From Pachyseris speciosa (taxonomy: Eukaryota; Cnidaria; Anthozoa; Scleractinia; Pachyseridae), in contig JAEMWC010000034.1 in NCBI GenBank assembly GCA_016490735.1, positions 697,501-761,500 on the forward strand: 64,000 nt of DNA. Direction: 5' to 3'. Numbering within the stretch: position 1 is the first letter of the stretch; each line of letters begins with the position of its first letter. A program made the position numbers and the translations under genes. Shown piece by piece: positions 46,274 to 59,436 of the stretch. The notes under the pieces are model-generated. The model saw nothing but the letters and a program-made list of their open reading frames with translations. It did not search any database and had not been told where the DNA came from.

Positions 46274-49200
46274 TCACGGTGTGATAACATCTGTCTGGTT
46301 AAGCTTGTAAATCCGTCTCGCTGAGCACATGGCATCATTAGGTCCCACGGGATACCGACCAACCCAGTAATAAACATAGGTCCACACGTTCATCTTTGTA
46401 AACTTTGACAGCTGTAGGAAGAGATGAATATGCCAGAAATGAAATTTCAACCAAGTTTCTTATTCCACTCAAATACGATCAACGCATTTCTGCATGAACC
46501 CGGTTGATGATGTGAGTGGTACACCCCAAGCGCGCTTCCATTCCAAAGCCATAAAGAGCGAGGCAGGAAAAAGACCCATTGCTAATCGATGTGGTACAAT
46601 TTAGTGGCGCATAACAGCTAATTTTTGATACAAATTTCGACTGAAATTTTGACTCGGCTTTGCTTCCTTCCCGTAAGGACGGTACTAACTAATGCAACCT
46701 TATGGTCTTATTGCGTGGTTTATAACCACGTGAGAGAAGCAGGTTAAAGTAAAGGCCATTGGAATGAAAAAGAAAATTTGGGGATGAATAAAGCACCGGT
46801 TTCTAGCACTTACCAGCTCTTGTACTTTGATGGATCATCACTACCAATCTTTATAAGTTGTTACCTTTATAGTGGAAGTGGTATTAAACAAATGCGCAAT
46901 TATTGGTGAACACATTATGGCAATTGTTTTTTCTTAATAGATTACCACAGCAACAAAATAATCCGTTAGAAACGCCCCTAACTTAGTTTTAATATTGTCA
47001 CTGCTCGAATGGGGGGATGTTTTTAACAGGCTAAAGTGCTGCTATGGTAAAACGTTCTCCTTACTCCGTCACCTATTAATTATTGGGCATTTATTTGATA
47101 CCACTGAAAAGGTAATAGCATATAAAGATTTGTAGTAATGATCCATCAAAATAAAACTGCTAGAAATTACTGGAAGCCGGTGTGAACCACCTTAAAATAA
47201 GATTACCACGTATTGTTCCGTATTTAGATTTATAGAGTTATTGATGCTTATCTCTCGCAATGATTTTCCACTTCGAGAGAGAAACTGGGACGAGTTTTCA
47301 AGAGTTTGTGTCTAAACTTTCAATTCATTGTTGATAGAAGAAAAATCGCGGTTTCGTTTAAAAATACAAGTCATCAGTGCATTGAACTCACGTCCAAATC
47401 TTTGCAGTTCGATGCGGTGATTATACTGCTCCCACACTCAAGATTCTTATTCACAGGTACTTCCAGCTCGTAAACGCCAAATGGACTCACGCACTCATCC
47501 GCCCCCAGTAAAATATCTCTGCCAACAGACAGTGGGTCGGTGCACATGGACTGCCAGCGACTATCCTGCCTATCAAGGCAATAAGTCCCTAGATAATACA
47601 ATAGAAGACTGTTAAGTGCGGGAATGAGAGCGAGACAAATTGTTGACTTATTGTTGAGGTCACCCTTTCAACTTCGTGTAATCATTAGTACCTTTTTTTT
47701 TCGGTGAAGCTAATCAGATAAAGTAAGGCCCGGTGCAAACGTCGAACTTCACATGTGCCGAATCTAATGCAAATGAGCGAAAACAATAGATCTTTTTCAT
47801 TTGCACTGGATTCGCCACATGTGAAGTTCGACGTTTGAACCCGGCCTAATATGAATAAATATTTTAAAATAGTGCCACAGTTCCTTTTTAAAGGAGCTCG
47901 GTCACGATATTTTGGGTCATTATTAGAGACATAAAAAATGCATTTAAATAATGGGAAACAGTGAAATAACAATTTCTCAGGGAAGATAAACACCAAAGAG
48001 ACAAGAATAAATGCAAATATGGCGAGGATGGTGAAGGATGGAGAAGATTGAAACGGATTACAAATGACCTTTTTGAAAAATTGAGGCTAAACTTTTCAAA
48101 ATCCAAAGACTGTGACGTAGCTCCTTTAAGGTTTCACAAACGGGCATATCCCAGTCTTCAAGCCCACCAAAACAGACAAACAAACCAACAAAATAGACAG
48201 CGGTGTGTTAAGGACACTGATAGGCAGAATAACTGTATCCTTACTTGTATCTTCTCCATTCTTTTTCTTTTCCTGGCACTTTTTTGCGTCAGTGATTGTG
48301 TATCGGTCAAATTTCATTGACTTGGGGTTAAGACGTTGAAGATATCTCTTGATTGTCTTGTCACCAGCGCGGAAGTATGAACTGTTGCGATGGCGGACGT
48401 TAATGTGGATCTTGGAGGGAACATTATCGGGTTGGTCTTCAGTGCCGAAAAGCTCAATGTACATCTGAAACAAAAGCAAGAACAGGAAAAAAAAGGCCTC
48501 AGTGAAGGTTGAACTGGATTGATTCGATCAATGGGCAACGACATCGCTGCATGGCTATAGCGTATTCTTGATTTTCATTAAATTTGTATGCATGAATCAG
48601 ATTCAGAAACAATAGATTTAAAGGCAAGGTAAAAAGAAACAGCTTAAAACGACTTCTGGCTCTATAGTGCTCTTCAGAGAAAAGTTATGGTAAAAATAAA
48701 GTTTCGAAAATTTCAAGACTTGGTATGGGTCCGCAATGAGGAACACCAATATGGCCGCCATGAAAATCCGGGTAAAGAAATAACCGAGATCATGCAATCA
48801 GTATTTCTAACTTCTCTTTAGAATTGTTAGGATATCTCTTCTATACTAGTATCATACATGAAAAATAAATTGAAACTACCCGTTTTATAACATTTTGACA
48901 ATTCTTGAAATTCTATCCGCAATGAATTTCATCAAATTTCAAAGTGTTGTCTTTGTGAAACAAAGCAACATGCCGTCTTGAAATTTCCCTTCGAGATTTG
49001 TGTACTGTCGTGGATGTCCAGAAAACGTTTCAATAGGAGTCTTGTGTTTTCCTTAGTTTATGTTGAAGAATTGTGCTGTCAACACATGAAAACACATGAA
49101 AACCAGCAATTGGACTTCTCACTTCTAAAGCTGTCTACAGTCGACACGTTATTCATTACTCGGGTCGTAATTCACCGAGTCAAAAGAAGAACTGGTCTTT

Positions 49201-51603
49201 TTTTTATTTAAATTTTTTTGAATGTTTCCAATCCTTTTTTTCGGATTTCCTGTACGTGAATCTTGCCACGCAACACTACACAGAAGGTCAGCCATCTTGG
49301 CAAGATGTTTACAAAGATCACGTTCTTGAGTCACTTCGGACGTTTCTTTGAGCAAATGTGGAATTCTCAACCGTTCGATAACCATTTTCTTTCTCAAACA
49401 GTGAGCAGAACTTATGCATCGATCAGCGCTAGCACTGTATGGGGTAACTTGGAATAAACAAACAAACAAACTATGGTGGGTGTATAAAGTCAAATGGACC
49501 TAGCTTTTCCCTTTCAAGAGGGAGAGAAGGATTTGCTGTAGTTTTTTTCCTTTTCTTTCCTCTTCTGATTTTATTTTATCTTTTTTACAAGTATCCAGTT
49601 ATTGTGAATGATATATGAAATAGATCATATATGAACTGCAAGAAGAATGATCCTTGCAGTTGTCATTTGATTTCATCTCTGCAGCTCATATATGATTTAT
49701 TTCATATCGCACCGCAGCATCGCACCTGTATCGCGAGGTCACGGATTCAAACCCCGTTGAAGTCCTGAAATTTTTTCAGGCTTCTTTGCGAAATTGCATA
49801 AATTGCGTTCACAACTGCGAGGTTCATTTTTCGTTTGATATCAATTTATTATCAATGCTTGAGTTTTGCGATTTTGCAACACAGAATCGGACATCATTAT
49901 AAGCACAATGCGCCCGATGGAAGAAGAAGAGATTTTGCTCTTTTTCTTTTTTTTGTCTAGCGCTAAACAAAGGATACACTATTTTTGCAGGCCCGAGTTT
50001 AGGCTAATCTCAGCCTCTTGTTCAAAGTAATTTCCGTTCTTTGTTTTATAGTTCTATGTACTGCTCTTTTTGGCCAGAAGAAATATTGTAACTCCACGAC
50101 GCATTTCTACGTTGTTTGATCAGCTAATGTAGTAGTCTTGACACATTTTTATGTTATTATTGTAGTTTGACTGATCACGATCTAACTTGATCCAACTTTG
50201 AGCAAGTTTGATCGTAAACTGTTTTCGCTGTGTTTTGTTTTAGTCTTATTACTATATAAATACATTGAAACACAGACCAAACATGGGCGTTGTGCACTCA
50301 ATATCGTCGTACGTACACGACAGATATCCTGTGATATTTGTAATTGCGTGTGTCAGCGAGAATATTGGTGGAACGTTTTACTCGTTTTTTTTTTTTTTTT
50401 TTTTGTTTTGTTTTGTTTTGTTTTTAATAAACTCGGTAAACTTTGTTTTGCTATCATTTTGAATTATCCTGCTCAATTGTTTGGAAGATTCCAAGATCGT
50501 AGCCAACTCGGCTTTTTGCCTCGTCGATCAAATATCAAGCGATATTCCACGTGATTTCGCAGGATAATTGTTAATTGTGACAAGCCGATTTTCCTCAATT
50601 TGCCTGATTTACATGACCGCATGAAAACCAACATGGCGAGTATCTTGAATAACATCAGCTAAGAGCACGTGTCAACTTGTTCTATCAAGTCGTCTGACGG
50701 TGAATCTAATGGAAAGTGTAAATATGCGGCTAACCTTTAACAAACGAACGTTGTAACACGTTTCACAACTCTGGGCAATGTCAATAGTAAAATTTGTTTT
50801 CCCCTTTGAAACCAGCTCTTCAAACACCTGAGAGAAGAAAAATAAATAAATAAATAAATAAATAAATTTATAGGGTGACACAATTACTGGTAGCTCAGTA
50901 GTTTTCATTGTGGCCCATAAATAATAAAAGAAACAAATAATGTAAATAAACTCAACATGATAAGAATCCCAACTGGCAGGAGGCAAACCAGTTGGCTATT
51001 TACAAGGATGACTGAGGAGTTGAACCAGGGACTTCCCAGTACAATACCAGGTAGCGGGCAGAGCGGGATTTGAGCCCGGGGCAACCGCATTGAAATCCGT
51101 CACCCTAACCGCTCGTCCATTCTGCCCCCTTTTCAGTAGAAAAGTAGATATAAAAATAGAGGCAACACATTTGGATAAAGGTTTAACACTTGCTTGCTTG
51201 AAGTCACGACCAAACCCGACTTAGCCTTAATCCAGGTCTCATGTTAAAATTCCGTCTTGCGGGACTAGTTCGTTTGAGGTTTCTCGCTATAATCAGTTTG
51301 TAAATTAATTTTGTGCAATCCCTTTTTTAAGGCAGCTTCCTGTAGTTTATTTAGCGTCAATACTTTAAAGATTTTTCCCCGCCAGTATTCAGCAATTTCG
51401 GTACCCCTAGCATGGGTACTCAGTTGCTGTACTTTTTATTCTCTTGATTTTGTTACCATATATTGCGTTGTACCTTTTTTCTAATTTAACCCAACAAAGT
51501 TGTTAAAAAATAACACTACAACGCAACCATGAATAGATTGGAAAGCAAACTTGACCATAACAAGGAACTGACCAACCGATTTCACCTTGACCAAGAAATT
51601 TGG

Positions 51604-51649
<46 letters not shown>

Positions 51650-54600
51650 CAAAACCAAACAAACAGAAAACCACGGCAAAACATCACACCTTTTTGTCCT
51701 TAACTTTATCAAAACTCCATTTCTGAGAGTCAGTTTTGAAGTGGTGCCTGCTGAAGCAGTTGACAGCGTTGTCTTTCAAATCGTTAACTTTGGTTAACAC
51801 CTCTGTTAGCTGGGTTACTCCAGTCAGAATCTGTGTGCCCTGTGCACTCTCGCTGGCAACTCGTCGAAACCCGGCCAATGGATTATTCGCGTCCCATAGT
51901 GTGCGGAACTCGATGGCTTTGTAGAATTCGTAGATGTGCTTTATGAATGATCGTTCCAGTTCTTGGTAGGTGCTAAGAAGATTTTCAGTAAAGGTTTGCT
52001 GAAGACTGGTTGTTATCTTGTTATCTTGAGTAAGAAAGACAAGTACGCGAAGAGATATGTTATTATGAATAGTTATAAGCGTACATCCAAGATTATTATT
52101 GTTATTATTATTATTATTATTCGTCTTAAGAATACACAAAAATCAAAAATCACTTTACAATATAAAGGAAAAAAAAACAATAGAAAAACTCTTTCCTCGC
52201 CACAACTTCACAACTCTATTCTTATTAAGTGTCTGACTGGATTTCGAGATAATTGACCTTTTACAAAATGGACAACCACGCGTTACCGTTGCTATGGTAA
52301 CAGCTGTTGCTTGGAAACCAATGAGAAAATAAAATTTTTATCATACGTCGAAAAGGTGCTGTAGTGTCAAGGAAATTCCGAAGGTTGTCTTCTATAGGAA
52401 ATTTTGATTCCAGCAGGTACACTCCAAAGACAAAAAACCTTTGCGCCACCTTAACAGCAGAACTTGAAAACGTTGGCCCAAGCCAAACTGAACTATTCTT
52501 TCAGAGTGTTCTTTTCTTTTTTATATCTATTTCAGTTTTTCGAAGTCATGTTAAATGGGCACTGACACGGCAATAAGTTATTCAAATCGTGAGGAAGTAC
52601 TCTTTCTATTACGCGATCGGCCCGCCTAACACGAAGAAGTAGATTTCTAATAATTTCTCGGACGGAAAAGGAAGTAGTGTTATTTATGACGGTTTTTCCG
52701 GGACACAATGACGAAACTTGAAAAAAGTTAACCAACTTTTTCAAGTTGCAATCTATTTCCTCCTCACATCCGTGGCCATAGACAACCGCAAATAGTTTCA
52801 ATGCACATATTAATTACTTCGTAGGAAAACTGCAAAATGTTTTAAGCGTTTCACTTTGCAAACACATGTGACAGTGCCCCTTAAGAAAAACTATTTTCAT
52901 AGCGCCTTTATTCAAAATAAACCACTTCATACCTGGCGATTTACCAAGTTCGAGAATAGCGTGCTTGGTTCCGTTTAGAACTGGAATATCGAAGTTGTAG
53001 CCTCCCATGTCATTGTCCAGGTCCATAACTTTAGCTATGAAGTCAGTACGAGCAGATGCCGTTATAAAGAATGACTCTATCTCTGCTTTTAAGAGTGCAA
53101 CGTCTGTCTGTTTGGAGGCCACGTCAAATAGACAAACTAATTCTGCAGCAAAGTTTTCCTTGTTAATCTCGAGGTTCACCTGGGTAGCGAGAAAACAGCG
53201 AAGTACTAAAATATTTTTTGAACATTTGAAACGGATATCAAAGTGGGATGATGACGTCAAACCACTTATTGATTACGTCATACATTCTCCAGGGTCGCCG
53301 TCCTAGATCCACGATCATGGATCTGGCGTTTTCATCAATCCCCCAGAATACGTACTAAATTCAGCCAAAAGTAAAAAGCTAATTAAAAATACTTTACTGG
53401 TGTAAAAATATGGATATTTCGACACTAAAGTGATATTTTGTTTTACAAAAGGACTTATGAAATCAGGATTGTCGTTGTCCTTGTCTCAACGTGCAAACGA
53501 TCTCCATACGTGCTAAACTTGTTGTCTAGTTAAAGTTATTTATTTCTGTTACATTTCTTAATTACCTAATAATAAGTATTCTTCTTTTAGTATTTATAAA
53601 CCCTAAAATTTTATCATTTTCTGACTTGATAATTGCGTTACGTTAATGGCGAAACGTCGTCGAATTAGCTTTTTACCTTTTTTATTTTTTTACAGTCATG
53701 TTTTTTAGAAACATTTTATCGCAATTTTTTATAGTGAAACATTACCATTGTCATGATCACCATATGTTACGACAAACTTTACAATTTTATCATCATTAGT
53801 TTAATGTCACTCAGATTAAAAGTATTGGACTATGGAATTAATCCTTTTATAAACTGTCGTACCTTCATCATGTCAGGAATTGCAGAAACGTCAATTTGAT
53901 CAAAGTCCAAATCACTGGGATTCTCTAGCGCTGAGTACTTCTCTCCAAACTCGAGCCATTTCTTCGCACTGGCCAGATACGTTGGTAGAGACTTGAGGCA
54001 GATTTTACCGGACAGACCAGCTACAGTACCAAGAACTGCATCAATGGTGTCTAAGGGATTTTTGGATGCTATAGATTTAGCGAATCCTGTGAGTCCTTGG
54101 AGAACAGTTATCAGGTCATTCCTGTGGAACTTCGCTTTCCCATACGCGTCTGGCAGCAAATTCTCCCTAATGTTACGTAGCAGACTAGCCATCTGTTCCT
54201 CCAGTGTTTTAATTGCCTGACAAAGGTAAAGTTGATAATTTCACGTATTTATTTATTACTAATAATGTATTTTGCTAAATTTGATCCTAAGTTACACAAC
54301 CCTCCTCTATTAGCTTTGCTACATGCGGGTTGTGTATTTTTCTAAACTGTATATTTTAAATTATTGAAATAAAGTGGTAAGTGAAAAGAGAAAAACTTGC
54401 AATACAATTCTATGACAAAATTTAACACTAAAATAACTCGACGAAGACTCAAGATGACATTATTAACTGTAAATGTATCAACTGATGCACTGTTACCTTG
54501 ACATTCATCCTCTTTTCTGCTTCAGCTATTCCTCTAGCGGCTGTAAGCTGAGTTATTTGTCCTTCGATGGGTTTCGATGTCATTTGTGACATTGTCGATG

Positions 54601-57562
54601 CCATCTACAAATAAAAGCACGTGTAAATTTAAAGTGGCTATGACCCACTGAACTCGGAAAATGAGTTATAAAATGGTGAGAATGTCGAGGCCACTGAACT
54701 GAGTTCACCCTGAGCCTGCTGTGACAGACAAATAATTCAGTTCATAAATGATTTTTTTTATCAGAATTTTAACCCCTTGTCTACTGCCTGTACATGTTTT
54801 TCGTGTTTTTCATAAATCAAATTACTAAACAGAAAAAAATAGTCCGAATGCTTAGAACATCAATAAGCACTAAAGGCTTTCCGAATTAACTTATTCTTAA
54901 ACTGAAATAGTAAACGAAACATTTCCTAAGGGAAAAAGCTATGGATGCCCACCAAGTAATGGCAAGGAAACCATATTGAAAGTAACAATTACTAAACTTT
55001 CACGCAGATGGAAACCACTCGCGTATCACATTAAAACCACGTATACAAAACCACGTTTATAAGTTGGGCCACCACAGACCAGGTGATACCACTAATGTAA
55101 GAAAATAAATTACCCTGGGCTCCGTTACAGCAGATCCACATGTTTTGGTTTGGTTTGTTTAGTTGTTGTTGTCGTTGTTGTTTTGTTTGGTGGTCGTTGT
55201 CTATTCTGTAAAGGCCCGTGCAAGCGCTGGCAACATTCATGGACCAAACATTTTAGTTGCATTTGAACAACACCATGTTAGTTGTTGCTGGTAGTTGCTG
55301 GATATCGAAAATGGATTTAACCTTTGGAGCCAACGAGTCCAAACATTTCTTTTGTCTTGTGATTGTTGAAGCGTAGCCCATCAATGTTTCATGCGTCTAA
55401 ACGAGATATGCAACAATGTTGAACTCGTGCACGCGCGTGTTGCGCACTATTCTAAATGGCGGACAAGCTGGTTTAATTTGTCGCTGCTTTTTGTCCCAGA
55501 ATCCATTGCATTCGCAGTGTATGTCCAACATTGGTGTCACCTGTTGGAACCGTTTCAACACATTCGCTAACACTGCCCAACAACGTCCAATAATGTTGGG
55601 CCCAATAATGATGGATGTTGTTGGGAGCGTTTGCAGGGACCTTAAAGATAATCAAGAAGCAAAACGAACTCATTGCTTAACTTACGGCTTTGAAGTTGCT
55701 GTCGACGTTAACCTTTTCCATCACTTTATTGAATGAGTCCTCGTAATCTTTAGCTCCTTCTTTAACTTTGCGAACCCTGTCTTCAAGAACACTCCACCTT
55801 ACGCGAGGAGCAAAGTGTTCGTTCTTTCCAAAAATGTCGTAACCTTTCTGTCCCAGGAAGCCAAGTTTCCGTTGGACATCTGAAAGACGCACCAAGGGTT
55901 GTTACTTCTGCCTGTCTTAATCGTGGCATATTTTCCTATATATTCATTTCATTTATGTTTTTGGGCAATGCATTGAATACACAGTGTAATTTGCGGGGTA
56001 TTCAAAATAAGAGCACGTAATTTTCATTATATATCAGTATCAGTATATATCGGTAACACGAAATAAAGCCGTGGAAGCAAAGAGCATGAAGCAATACTCT
56101 CCACCAGGAGAATGTGGCAGATGATGATAAAGATGAAGATGAAGAAGAAGAGGATGAGAATGGATGATGATGATGATGATGACGACGACGATGACGATTA
56201 CGACGACGATGACGACGACGACGACGACGATGACGATGACGACAACCACGAAGATGAAGAGGACGATGATGATGATGATGACGGCGACGACGATGATGAT
56301 GATGATGACGATGATGACGATGATGACGATGATGACGATAATGATGGTGATGATGATGATGACGACGATGATGATGACGATGATGACGATGATAACGATG
56401 ATGATGACGATGACGATGATGATGAGGACGATGAGGATGAGGATGATGATTTTGATGCTGATGGTGATGATAACGATGACGATGACAATGACGACGACGA
56501 TGCTGACAATGATGGTAATTATGGTGACTATAACGGTGGTGGTGACAGTGCTGAAGATGAGGATGGGAGTGATGGGAAGTGTGACGCTCATATTAACATA
56601 TAAGCCAAAACCTGACCTTTCTTGATCTCCTCCAGGTCGCTCCTTTCGTTGGCCAAACTGCGTATGAACTTTAAAATGTCTCTGCCTGTCTGATCTGAGC
56701 TGTCGCTTATGAGCAAATCTTCGGCTTTTCTTCTCATGATTTTGACAATTTCCACAGGGAAGTTTCTTTTGCTATCTGCATCTAATACTCCTTGTTCGAT
56801 AAAAGAATTCTGAGCATTTCCTTTTGTTCCCCATTCAGTAGGAGCTAAAAAGGAATAAAATGTTCTTATTAAAAAAAAAACCGTTAAAACCGACAAATTC
56901 TTATGGCTCGTTGGACGAGGAGACATCTTCAGGCTGAAGGCATTTCCTAAAGGTGTGACAGTAATTACTGGATTGACTGTCCATCATCGTTTTTATCCTT
57001 CATACAGTTGACGTAAACCATTCCTCCTTTGATTCCAGGAAGAAGGAGAAACTAAGTTATGAGATATGAGAGATTTGAAAGTTAGAGAGCAAGTGACAGT
57101 CCTATTGATCTGCAACAAAGCCAAAGTAACCATTTTTTACCATGGAATTGAATGATGATACGAAAACGCGGCGATAAGAGGTGAAAAAAATACCAGAGGA
57201 CCCTGGAGGGGGATCCTGAACAAATTTCAAATACCCAAACAGGTCTCTCCAAAAACAACTGATGCAGGGAGCTTCTGTTAAATCCCCCAACAATGTTAGT
57301 GTAAGAGCATTCTATAATTAAATCACTAACACACTTTATTATATAACTGTCTCTTACAGCGGTCAAGATGAATCAATTCTCCTGCTGTGATTGGCTACCC
57401 GCGAGGTCAAGATGGAGCCATCTTGACCGCACGGGATAGCCCGTTCGTCCCACGTTTTACTGTCTTTTAATAGCGTTCTTTGAGTCATATAATAAATCCT
57501 TTATTGACAAGCTTGTTCTGTCAAGATGGCGGGATATTGGCCTCGTTCTTTTTTTTTGCGTG

Positions 57563-57595
<33 letters not shown>

Positions 57596-59402
57596 CACGC
57601 AATAAAAGAACTTGGCCAATATCCCGCCATCTTGACCTCACGCTTGGCCAATAACCCATATGTAAGTAAGATAACATGCAGATGCTTAAACATTTATCTA
57701 ACTTGTTCCAGATGCTCCTTTATCGCCGTCTGGGCCATTGTTTCCTCGGCTATTAAGCGGTCCATCGTCGTCACACCACATTCTCTTCGATCACATTCTC
57801 TTCCTCGTCCGCCTATGCTGCCCTTACCACCTTTAGAGCAGAAAAAATACCCAATCCATTAGACTCGGGTACTGTCCCATGAGCTCGAGTCTTGAACAGT
57901 TTACAGTCAAACCTCGCTTATCCGGGCTGGAGTGAATAGTCCGAAAAATCGAAAATATGAATATTAATGAACTTATTAGGAAACCAAACAGCCAAACGCT
58001 TTAAACGCGTGCCTGCGCTTAGAAATTCGATTCTTGAAAGGAAAACATAGCCGTTTCAAACGGACTTTACAATGCCTAAATTTAAAAGAATTCAAAAGAA
58101 CAGCGATTTAGGGATCTTCATAAGCGCTTAGCACTGGAAAGTATAGGCGCTATATAAATATTTTTATTATTTATTTTATTATCTTCATCATACCTTAGTA
58201 ACATTCATCAAAACAATTGGACCAGAAGAAGTGGTCCGGATAATCGAGGTTCGACTGTATCGTCTATTCTCAAAACACCAATAAGGTTTCGTATGTGGCT
58301 TTATCATATCTGCAAAAACACGTTGTTCCAACGAGCATTGATCCAGTGGATTTAATTTTTTAAACGTAATAGCGTTAACAAACCCCTTCCTCTTCGTCCT
58401 CTAAACAACTATCGTTCCTCAAAAAGGGAAAGTCTGCCTTATCTAACGCCCATGACGTCATTGAATATTACTGTCAGTGTATTTGGGATTTACCAAATGG
58501 AACCTAAGCTGGATATTGTAGCGGAACCACATGCATTTATAACGAATCCAGTGAACGCTCAACGCCCCTTTAACAACTACAGTTCTCCAATGACAATGAC
58601 AACGGTGAGCCTCAAACTGAATATCCATAAAACTAGACATTTGCTGTAAAAGCCCTAATAAACCCCCGGAGCTTATATAGTTTCAGGCTTCACTAACGGG
58701 AGTTTATTAGAGAGGAGGGGGCTTATTCAAAATCTTAAACATGCGGTTTCCGTCTCAAAATTGTTTTTGTACACAACTCAAACAACGGCAGTGAAACTTT
58801 ATTATTTAATAAAGAGCAGCGAACAGTATTATGTGTTTGAGTGTATATTTGTTTAAAAACAAACCAACTGGGCCGCATGAAGCGGATTTAGTAAGAGGAA
58901 ATAGCAGGGACTAATTACAAAATCTCAAGACCCAAAGTGGGGAGGAGCTTATTAAAAACCGGCTTACAAACGGGGTGGGGAAGGGGAGGGGGTTATTAAA
59001 GAGGGGAGTTAGTAGAGGAGGGGGGAACCATATACTATAATGTTTAAGCATATTCTTACCTTCCCCTCCTACTCCATTGGTGGCTGGTGCGGCCCCTATT
59101 CCACCGCAGGACTTCAGTTGGAAATTTCCGTTTATAGCTCTGTAGCGAACAATTATACGACCGGCGTCTCCACCATTACCTATAACAATTCGAGATGTAA
59201 AGGTTGGGGATGTACGTTTCTGGTGGCATAGTAATTAATTTATTGATATCAGTGCTATCGTTCGGTGATTCCCGGGATGTTCTTTATACCTAAAGCATGT
59301 TAAGGCATTCCTCGGGCCAAACTCAGGGAAATATAAAAACGAGCCATAATTCCTTAGACATTACCGATTATGATTAATTCCGTAATTCCGTTCCGGTGAT
59401 GA

Positions 59403-59436
<34 letters not shown>

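Noticed and set aside
51529..51726. Asn-rich 65-codon frame
   Set aside because: Translation of an (AAT)n microsatellite.
56112..56603. Poly-Asp, poly-Ser and Ile/Val-rich open frames
   Set aside because: Artefacts of a GAT/GAC microsatellite inside an intron of copy B.
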